DNA from: Bacillota bacterium
GTDB taxonomy: Bacteria; Bacillota; Clostridia; Lachnospirales; Lachnospiraceae
Length of the DNA: 5,604 nucleotides
NCBI GenBank assembly: GCA_017861355.1
Contig: JAGFXQ010000294.1
Span: forward strand, 1-5,604
Direction of reading: 5' to 3'
Shown: in pieces, positions 1-4,552 of the stretch
Layout: each line of letters starts with the position of its first letter
Position numbering within the stretch: the stretch's first letter is position 1
Made by a program: the position numbers and the translations under genes
Notes under the pieces: model-generated
The model's database searches: none
Told to the model about the DNA's origin: nothing
What the model saw: the letters and a program-made list of their open reading frames with translations, nothing else

Positions 1-182
1 AAGGATACAGTACCATTAGAACAGGATAATGCGTACTTACAACCACAGAATTCAGCAAATTTATTTTCAAATTCTCTGACAAAACGACCATTCGCTGACA
101 CCCATCCAGTATCAACACATTCATTAATATACTTTTTTTCGTTCCCGTTAAAAACCGGATTAGCAATTGAAATTCTCTCCAT
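1..182 (-). CDS. DegT/DnrJ/EryC1/StrS-family sugar aminotransferase, N-terminal fragment
   Basis: This is the first 60 codons of a gene that continues past the left edge. The translation begins MERISIANPVFNGNEKKYIN and continues with DTGWVSANGRFVREFE (residues 24-39) and CSNGT (54-58). That is the usual opening of the PLP-dependent DegT/DnrJ/EryC1/StrS family: an early GNE, a TGWVS(S/A)NG segment and a SNGT turn near the cofactor site. Family members transfer an amino group, usually from glutamate, to a nucleotide-linked keto sugar, giving sugars such as perosamine or 4-amino-4,6-dideoxy sugars. The catalytic lysine lies outside the window, so activity and substrate cannot be judged. The ATG is supported by a GGAAGGT ribosome binding site at 191-197. 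It lies 49 bp after the stop of the upstream glycosyltransferase, on the same strand. That placement suggests an amino sugar destined for the same glycan. Family confidence is high; product confidence is low. Confidence 0.88.
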   Translation of the reverse strand, partial: MERISIANPVFNGNEKKYINECVDTGWVSANGRFVREFENKFAEFCGCKYALSCSNGTVS

Positions 183-212
183 AGCCTTTTACCTTCCATT
201 TGTCTAATATTT

Positions 213-242
213 ATTATATTATTGTACATATTTATTTATAAA
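213..242 (-). promoter_or_regulatory. Weak candidate promoter before the aminotransferase gene
   Basis: On the minus strand, TATAAT (213-218) lies 18 bp downstream of TTTATA (237-242), which overlaps the last codons of the preceding glycosyltransferase gene. The -10 is perfect, but the -35 matches TTGACA at only four of six positions. The whole stretch is so AT-rich that such matches occur by chance. The aminotransferase could equally be read through from upstream. Confidence 0.25.
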
Positions 243-1392
243 ATTTGTTATATAAATCATTTAAAATGCTAGTCAGTAGTATCGCAGAATTCTTCCAAGA
301 GAACTGGGCAGCTTGTCTAATACCTCTATCTATTAATCCCCTATACAGCTTATCATCACTTAGTATATGCTGCATCGCATTTTTCATCTCATCGCTCGAA
401 TAAGGATCCACCAATATTCCTGCATCTCCTACTACTTCCGGTAAGGAAGCCGCATTCGAGCAAATCACAGGAGTACCGCATGCCATCGCTTCCAATGGAG
501 GCAATCCAAAGCCCTCATAGATGGATGGAAATACAAACACGGTAGCACCATTTAATAGTAGTGGAACATCATCGACACCGACATAATCGGTAAATATAAT
601 ATCATCACTTAGGTGATAGGATATCACCTTTTCAAATATTTCATCATATAACCATCCCTTTTTCCCAGCCAAAACCAGTTTGGGACAGCTTTTGTTTTCT
701 TCTCTAAGCTTTGCATAAGCCTCGATTAGTACTACAATGTTTTTTCTTGGCTCTAAGGTTCCGAGGTAAAGAATATATTCCTGATGAATACCATATTTCT
801 CTTTGGCTTTGGCAATGTCATCCTCAGAATAATTCGGATGGAACTTATCATGATCCACGCCGCAGGGCATTACCGATATCTTTTCTGCGGGGACCTTCAT
901 ATACTTCATAATCTCATTTTTACTGAATTCTGAGATTGTAATGATATGATCTGCCTTGTCACAGGCTCTGGACAGATTATGATCTAACGTATCCAGGGTT
1001 TCTTTGCGAATCGTCTCCGGAAACGCTTTATAAACCATATCATAGATAAAAGTAACTGCCGTTCCATGGACACCGGGAGGAATATCAAAGTGAAAGAATT
1101 GCGTAATCTCCTGCTTTCTCCCAAACAGAAGAGAATAAGGGATTGGTATTCTGGTCCATAGCTTACGATAGATCACATTATGGATCCATCCGCAAGAATT
1201 AAGACGATATCCTAATCGATGAAACTCCTTCATTATTTCCCTTTTTTCTTTGCGATGGTGAAGGGAGAAATAATTCAAGGAATACTCATTGTCATTCTTC
1301 AATTCCATATTCTTGAGTAAATGCTCAACTGTCCAACCTATTCCTGTTTTTTGTTTTTCAAATAACAGTTGTGCATCGAACGCTATCTTCAT
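232..1392 (-). CDS. GT4 glycosyltransferase, MtfB-like (probable mannosyltransferase)
   Basis: This is a complete 386-residue cytoplasmic or membrane-peripheral GT-B fold glycosyltransferase of family GT4. No signal peptide or membrane segment is visible. The N-terminal acceptor domain opens MKIAFDAQLL with TGIGW at 16-20, typical of MtfB-like enzymes that act on mannose-containing polysaccharides. The C-terminal nucleotide-sugar domain starts near 205 with LYLGTLEPRKN (208-218). It carries the retaining GT4 E-x7-E motif as EGFGLPPLE (E293, E301), followed by AMACGTPV and SNAASLPEVVGDAG. The ATG has a GGAGG ribosome binding site (1397-1401) only 4 nt upstream, and the N-terminus aligns with its paralogue without gaps. 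It lies 49 bp after the paralogue's stop and has its own strong promoter. By known family function it should add a hexose, plausibly alpha-mannose from GDP-mannose, to a lipid-linked glycan; donor and linkage cannot be read from sequence. Confidence 0.93.
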   Translation of the reverse strand: MKIAFDAQLLFEKQKTGIGWTVEHLLKNMELKNDNEYSLNYFSLHHRKEKREIMKEFHRLGYRLNSCGWIHNVIYRKLWTRIPIPYSLLFGRKQEITQFFHFDIPPGVHGTAVTFIYDMVYKAFPETIRKETLDTLDHNLSRACDKADHIITISEFSKNEIMKYMKVPAEKISVMPCGVDHDKFHPNYSEDDIAKAKEKYGIHQEYILYLGTLEPRKNIVVLIEAYAKLREENKSCPKLVLAGKKGWLYDEIFEKVISYHLSDDIIFTDYVGVDDVPLLLNGATVFVFPSIYEGFGLPPLEAMACGTPVICSNAASLPEVVGDAGILVDPYSSDEMKNAMQHILSDDKLYRGLIDRGIRQAAQFSWKNSAILLTSILNDLYNKFYK

Positions 1393-1396
1393 TCAT

Positions 1397-1401
1397 CCTC
1401 C
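1397..1401 (-). promoter_or_regulatory. Close-set GGAGG ribosome binding site
   Basis: GGAGG on the minus strand ends 4 nt before the ATG at 1392, which is shorter than the usual 5 to 9 nt. No other in-frame start nearby fits the conserved family N-terminus, so the start stands. Confidence 0.75.
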
Positions 1402-1421
1402 ACGCTGCAGGTAGCAGCTCA

Positions 1422-1450
1422 ATTATAGAAATTTAATCATTCTATTTCAA
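1422..1450 (-). promoter_or_regulatory. Strong sigma-A-type promoter overlapping the stop of the upstream paralogue
   Basis: On the minus strand, TTGAAA (1445-1450) and a perfect TATAAT (1422-1427) are separated by exactly 17 bp. The -35 is formed by the last two sense codons (Leu-Lys) of the upstream glycosyltransferase, and its TAG stop is the first triplet of the spacer. The predicted start, near 1415, leaves a leader of about 23 nt before the ATG. Eleven of twelve consensus positions match. The downstream glycosyltransferase can therefore probably be expressed independently of its paralogue. Confidence 0.72.
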
Positions 1451-2584
1451 CTCTCTTATCGCTTGATCAACAATTTCAGCGGATCGGTCCCAGGAAAAAA
1501 GTTGAGCCCTCTCCATCCCTCTTCTTGACAAATCAGATCTCAAGTCTTCACTCTCCAGCAAATATTCAATTCCCTCTCGTATGCTCTGCGTTGACATCGG
1601 ATCTACATATACCCCCGCATCACCAACTACCTCGGGCAAAGATGCTGCATTTGATACCAGCACCGGTGTACCGCATGCCATTGCTTCCAAAGGAGGCATT
1701 CCAAAACCTTCATAGAGAGAGGGAAACAGAAAAGCGAGTGCTCCCTTCATTAAGATAGGGGCTTCCTGTGCTTCGATATAACCGGTAAAGATCAAATCAT
1801 CTTCAAGCTGAAGCTCCTTCACTGTCGCAAAGATACTATCATACATCCAACCCTTCCTACCGGCTAATACTAATTTCGGTATCCTGGAATTCGCAGCTTT
1901 CAACTGTGCATAAGCTTGAATCAATCTGATAATATTCTTTCTGGGCTCCAGAGTTCCCAGATATAAGAGATAATCCTCTGTGATATGATATTTCTTTTTT
2001 ACTTCATCAACCTCATCCATAGTGTAATTTGGATGATATTTTGTAAAATCCACTCCACAGGGCATAACAACTATTTTATCCTCTGATATCCCAAGATATC
2101 GTATTATCTCACCTTTGCTAAACTCAGAAATCGTAATGATTTTGTCTGCTCGCTTACAAGATTTTTGTAATCCTATATTCAACATATGCTTCGTTTTATA
2201 CCGAACGGTCTCCGGATATGATTTGAAAGCCATGTCATATACAAATGTTATTTTCCGACCCTTAACTCCCGGGGGAACGATATAGTTAAAAAATATAGTG
2301 ATATCTGTTCTCTTATGATAAAACAGGGAGTACGGAACAGGTATCAGATTACAGAGTATCCGATATATTACATCATGAAACCAACCGCATTTTTCAATTT
2401 TATAGCCTAGCTCTCTATACTTAAGAACATTCCCGAATTGATTCTCGTTATATCCTAAGGTAAAACAGTTTAATGTCAGATTATTTTGATATTGTGGCAT
2501 GCAATGCAGAATATTCTCGGCACACCAGCCAATTCCGGTTATCTCGCCCTTCATTAATAACTGGGCATCAAAAGTAATATTCAA
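1442..2584 (-). CDS. GT4 glycosyltransferase, MtfB-like, TTG start (paralogue of the next gene)
   Basis: This is a complete 380-residue GT4 enzyme with the same build as its downstream neighbour. It has FDAQLL (5-10) and TGIGW (16-20) at the N-terminus, YDM near 116-118, LYLGTLEPRKN (207-217), and the E-x7-E motif EGFGMPPLE (E292, E300). AMACGTPV and SNAASLPEVVGDAG follow. By eye roughly half of all positions match the neighbour, most strongly in the donor-binding domain, so the two arose by an old duplication. The start is TTG, not ATG. It is supported by a GGGGGAG ribosome binding site (2591-2597) 6 nt upstream and by gap-free alignment with the neighbour from residue 1. An internal ATG at codon 11 would remove conserved FDAQLL. 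It ends in an Arg-Glu-Leu-Lys tail whose codons overlap the next promoter. Likely role: a second mannosyl-type transfer in the same glycan; acceptor and linkage are unknown. Confidence 0.92.
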   Translation of the reverse strand: MNITFDAQLLMKGEITGIGWCAENILHCMPQYQNNLTLNCFTLGYNENQFGNVLKYRELGYKIEKCGWFHDVIYRILCNLIPVPYSLFYHKRTDITIFFNYIVPPGVKGRKITFVYDMAFKSYPETVRYKTKHMLNIGLQKSCKRADKIITISEFSKGEIIRYLGISEDKIVVMPCGVDFTKYHPNYTMDEVDEVKKKYHITEDYLLYLGTLEPRKNIIRLIQAYAQLKAANSRIPKLVLAGRKGWMYDSIFATVKELQLEDDLIFTGYIEAQEAPILMKGALAFLFPSLYEGFGMPPLEAMACGTPVLVSNAASLPEVVGDAGVYVDPMSTQSIREGIEYLLESEDLRSDLSRRGMERAQLFSWDRSAEIVDQAIRELK

Positions 2585-2599
2585 TAAGGGCTCCCCCTT
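2582..2599 (-). promoter_or_regulatory. TTG start with the ribosome binding site inside a small hairpin
   Basis: The minus strand carries a perfect 5-bp stem, AAGGG (2595-2599) with CCCTT (2586-2590), around a GGAG tetraloop (2591-2594). The stem-loop contains nearly all of the purine-rich ribosome binding site and ends one base before the TTG start (2582-2584). Structure over this site together with a weak start codon could hold translation low. The pairing is visible; any regulatory effect is inferred. Confidence 0.5.
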
Positions 2600-2636
2600 T
2601 AGTTAAAATATAGTCGAACTATGACAGCTACCATAA

Positions 2637-2665
2637 ATTATAACGAACTATTCCAATAAAAACAA
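2637..2665 (-). promoter_or_regulatory. Candidate promoter for the TTG-started glycosyltransferase
   Basis: A perfect TATAAT (2637-2642) lies 17 bp downstream of TTGTTT (2660-2665) on the minus strand, inside the 135-bp gap between two glycosyltransferase genes. The -35 matches only the TTG half of the consensus. Transcription would begin near 2630, leaving a leader of about 45 nt that includes the ribosome-binding-site hairpin. No convincing terminator is seen in the same gap, so read-through from upstream is also possible. Confidence 0.5.
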
Positions 2666-2719
2666 CATAAACTATATCTTTATAGAATGGCAAGAAAAAT
2701 AAACGAAAGAATACTGTCT

Positions 2720-3829
2720 TCAGGCTTCATATACCTTGAGTACACCATTTAGCATATCTTCCATTCGGTAACACTCTTCCACACGTTCCCTCGCTTTTCG
2801 GCCCATTTCCATTCTCTCACTCTCATGATCAACCATCCACTGCATTGCAGCTGACAGTGCCTTACTATCACTTGGGGGAACGGTTAGTCCGGTAATGCCG
2901 TCAAGACTGACATAAGGAACACCACTGGGAAGGTTGGTGTTAATCACCGGTTTACCATAGGCCATTGCTTCGATCTGTACCAATCCGAAAGCTTCACTTT
3001 TCAAGACGGAGGGAAGGACAAACACATCACAATCAGCAAATGCACGACTCAATTGCTCATCGTCAACAGCACCAAGAAAATGAACCCGGTCTTCAATACC
3101 TGCTTGTTTTGCTCTCTCCTTTAGCTCTGCTTCGAGATCTCCACTACCGATTAAAGTCAATTCCGCTCCTGTTACAGAACGAAATGCTTCCAGAAGCACA
3201 TCACAACCTTTATAATATACGAGTCTGCCAACAAAAAGCATTTGAACATTCTCTCGCTTTGTTGGGATTTGTTCTCGCAAGTATTCACTCGATTTTTCCC
3301 ATATCATCGGATCCACTCCGAATGGAATGATGACGCACTTTTCTCTATATTTCGGAAGAACGTCAGATCCGTCAATATGCCCTTGGGTTGCAACGATGAT
3401 TACATCCGCTCTCCTTAAGAATTTCTCCATAATAGGGCGGTAAAACTTCATAAGAAGCTTCTGTCGGACAACATCACTATGCCACCATACGACAACTTTT
3501 CCTTTAAACCCGGATAACAGACAGCCTAAATCTCCAACCGGAAATGGCATATGGAAATGCATAACATCCTTTTCTTTTGATAGTCTCTTCAATTTCCATA
3601 AAAAAATGATTGAAATCGGAACCGAGAATAATACTCCCAGACTGCCTGCCCTTATTACATTGACCCCATTGATGATTTCCGTCTTCGTTTTGCCTTTTTC
3701 CATACAAACCAAGACATCCATATTCGTTTTATCATTTAAGCCTTCTGCTAATTGCTGCACGACTTTCTCTATTCCACCAGTATGTGGATAATAAAACTTA
3801 TTTACCTGTAACACACTGATTTTCTTCAT
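2720..3829 (-). CDS. GT4 glycosyltransferase, WfcD-like (mannosyl/rhamnosyl transferase type)
   Basis: This is a complete 369-residue GT-B fold enzyme of family GT4, from a different subgroup than its two neighbours. The N-terminus reads VLQVNKFYYPHTGGIEKVV (6-24), the glycine-rich acceptor-domain opening typical of the WfcD-like subgroup, with HFHMPFP at 91-97. The donor domain has LFVGRLVYYKG (198-208), LIGSGDLE (226-233), and the retaining E-x7-E motif as EAFGLVQIE (E279, E287), followed by AMAYGKPVI. The ATG has an AGGAGA ribosome binding site (3835-3840) with 5-nt spacing. A short hydrophobic stretch near 63-78 is part of the fold and is not a convincing membrane anchor. It lies 108 bp after the zinc-ribbon gene, where I see no good promoter, so it may be co-transcribed with that gene. 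Known relatives transfer mannose or rhamnose in surface polysaccharide assembly; the sugar here is not determined. Confidence 0.92.
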   Translation of the reverse strand: MKKISVLQVNKFYYPHTGGIEKVVQQLAEGLNDKTNMDVLVCMEKGKTKTEIINGVNVIRAGSLGVLFSVPISIIFLWKLKRLSKEKDVMHFHMPFPVGDLGCLLSGFKGKVVVWWHSDVVRQKLLMKFYRPIMEKFLRRADVIIVATQGHIDGSDVLPKYREKCVIIPFGVDPMIWEKSSEYLREQIPTKRENVQMLFVGRLVYYKGCDVLLEAFRSVTGAELTLIGSGDLEAELKERAKQAGIEDRVHFLGAVDDEQLSRAFADCDVFVLPSVLKSEAFGLVQIEAMAYGKPVINTNLPSGVPYVSLDGITGLTVPPSDSKALSAAMQWMVDHESERMEMGRKARERVEECYRMEDMLNGVLKVYEA

Positions 3830-3903
3830 GCTCTTCTCCTATCACTACTCAATTTTTCATATCATATAAAAAGAACCCTAAATCATGAGATATTCTCTCA
3901 TAA

Positions 3904-3923
3904 ACAAAGGCTCTTCCTTTTGT
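3904..3923 (-). terminator. Weak hairpin after the zinc-ribbon gene, possible partial terminator
   Basis: ACAAAGG (3904-3910) can pair with CCTTTTGT (3916-3923) around a 5-nt loop, leaving one bulged base. It starts 15 bp after the zinc-ribbon stop. On the minus strand it is followed only by TTTATG, so the U-tract is poor. It could weaken read-through into the WfcD-like gene, but it is not a clear intrinsic terminator. Confidence 0.25.
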
Positions 3924-3937
3924 GTTACTATATTCTG

Positions 3938-4150
3938 TCAGCAATCCTTTATTATTTCATTCGCTTGACTCATTCTTATCTTATATTTATTCTTCAATTC
4001 GCTTCGATCTGCCTCTGACATATTCATGTAAGTGTCGTAATTGACATCGCAGCTTTCTAGTACTGTACCGCAATGGAAGCAAATAGCATCCGGTTTCCTG
4101 GAAACCATTCTAAAGTTATAACAGTTCGGACATATATAAATACGTAACAT
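3938..4150 (-). CDS. Small zinc-ribbon protein, function unknown
   Basis: This is a 70-residue protein I cannot assign to a characterised family. It starts MLRIYICPNC and has two CxxC knuckles, C7-P-N-C10 and C24-F-H-C27, spaced by 13 residues as in a single zinc ribbon; C34 is an extra cysteine. The second half (about 45-70) is rich in Lys, Arg, Glu and Asp and looks helical, ending in Ile-Ile-Lys-Asp-Cys. There is no signal peptide or membrane segment, so it should be cytoplasmic. The gene looks genuine for three reasons: a near-consensus promoter 33 bp upstream of the start, a strong AGGTGA ribosome binding site (4155-4160) preceded by GAGGA, and a sensible cysteine pattern. It is the first gene of the minus-strand cluster, 108 bp before a glycosyltransferase. 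It might be a regulatory or nucleic-acid/protein-binding ribbon, but that is a guess. Confidence 0.8.
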   Translation of the reverse strand: MLRIYICPNCYNFRMVSRKPDAICFHCGTVLESCDVNYDTYMNMSEADRSELKNKYKIRMSQANEIIKDC

Positions 4151-4182
4151 GTTATCACCTCTCCTCTTAATTACTAGTTCAC

Positions 4183-4211
4183 ATTATACTATGTTTAGCC
4201 CGGATTGTAAA
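4183..4211 (-). promoter_or_regulatory. Near-consensus sigma-A promoter for the zinc-ribbon gene and perhaps the glycan cluster
   Basis: On the minus strand, TTTACA (4206-4211) and a perfect TATAAT (4183-4188) are exactly 17 bp apart, matching 11 of 12 consensus positions. The expected start near 4176 gives a leader of about 26 nt that carries the GAGGAGAGGTGA ribosome binding region. It is among the strongest promoters in the window and stands at the head of the whole minus-strand gene run. Confidence 0.78.
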
Positions 4212-4358
4212 CCTTTCGCGATGATTTTGTATTTTTTTGTATATTGATGATTATAAATATCGTATTTTATATGTAAGCTGTATATTGCAATAGATCAGAA
4301 TACCACTTCAGTCACCATTGATCAGATACTATTCATTCATAGCTCTACGATTCATAAA

Positions 4359-4388
4359 TTGCGTTTTCCATCTCTTCTATGTTATAAT
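4359..4388 (+). promoter_or_regulatory. Extended -10 promoter for larC
   Basis: A perfect TATAAT (4383-4388) is preceded by TGT (4380-4382), forming the extended -10 element TGnTATAAT. The best -35 is TTGCGT (4359-4364) at 18-bp spacing, matching only the TTG half; an extended -10 can compensate for that. Transcription would start near 4395, giving larC an unusually long leader of about 158 nt that includes the inverted repeat. Confidence 0.55.
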
Positions 4389-4447
4389 ATCCAAAGTATT
4401 AATAGGTTAAAAAATCCAAAAAGAGCGATAAGGTAACTAATATTTTC

Positions 4448-4513
4448 GTTACAGTTCAGCCTTCCATGACTAACGCATAGGACTAGGAATGAAGTTGAAG
4501 GCTGAACTGTAAC
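4448..4513 (+). repeat. Perfect 17-bp inverted repeat with 32-nt loop in the larC leader
   Basis: GTTACAGTTCAGCCTTC (4448-4464) is the exact reverse complement of GAAGGCTGAACTGTAAC (4497-4513). The 32-nt centre contains a second GAAG (4491-4494) that could pair with CTTC in another register. AA and a run of five T follow the right arm (4516-4520), so in the plus direction it resembles an intrinsic terminator or attenuator; the minus direction lacks a T-run. An upstream GTAAC (4433-4437) can pair with the left end of the stem (4448-4452), giving a short competing hairpin. It may be a dispersed palindromic element that inserted here, or a cis-acting leader structure. The repeat itself is certain; its role is not. 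Confidence 0.85.
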
Positions 4514-4552
4514 AATTTTTCAATTATCCATACCAAGAAAGCGAGTACTTCA

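Larger units (their letters stand above)
4151..4552. other. Divergent intergenic region between the zinc-ribbon gene and larC
   Basis: About 400 bp without a supported gene. From left to right it holds the minus-strand promoter of the zinc-ribbon gene (4183-4211), then very AT-rich DNA (about 4225-4270) with no feature I can defend. Next comes an unremarkable stretch to about 4358, the plus-strand larC promoter (4359-4388), and a leader of roughly 155 nt containing a large inverted repeat (4448-4513). Open frames here are only a few codons long. Confidence 0.7.

Noticed and set aside
711..911. Plus-strand open frame inside the MtfB-like gene
   Set aside because: It lies antisense to a well-supported glycosyltransferase, has no ribosome binding site I can see, and its product has no recognisable motif.
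1404..1418. GCTGC/GCAGC hairpin before the downstream MtfB-like gene
   Set aside because: Only 5 bp, and it straddles the predicted transcription start, so most of it may not be transcribed as a hairpin.
1525..1758. Plus-strand open frame inside the TTG-started glycosyltransferase gene
   Set aside because: Antisense shadow of conserved donor-domain codons; the product shows low-complexity, non-protein-like composition.
2965..3330. 121-codon plus-strand open frame antisense to the WfcD-like gene
   Set aside because: It overlaps the conserved E-x7-E region of a real gene, and the product is rich in His, Gln and Leu without domain character.
3504..3791. Two further short open frames (minus 3504-3707, plus 3606-3791) within the WfcD-like gene
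   Set aside because: Both overlap the conserved N-terminal domain of the real gene in other frames and have no independent support.
3861..3889. Possible promoter for the WfcD-like gene (TATGAT at 3861-3866 on the minus strand)
   Set aside because: No acceptable -35 at 16 to 18 bp spacing; a single five-of-six -10 match in AT-rich DNA is not enough.
3885..3901. ATGAGA/TCTCAT inverted repeat with 5-nt spacer between the zinc-ribbon and WfcD-like genes
   Set aside because: Six AT-rich base pairs and no adjacent T-run; too short and too likely by chance to call a terminator or operator.
4395..4552. Known riboswitch or T-box in the larC leader
   Set aside because: I could not match any class consensus, such as NiCo, c-di-GMP or T-box; only the simple inverted repeat is evident.
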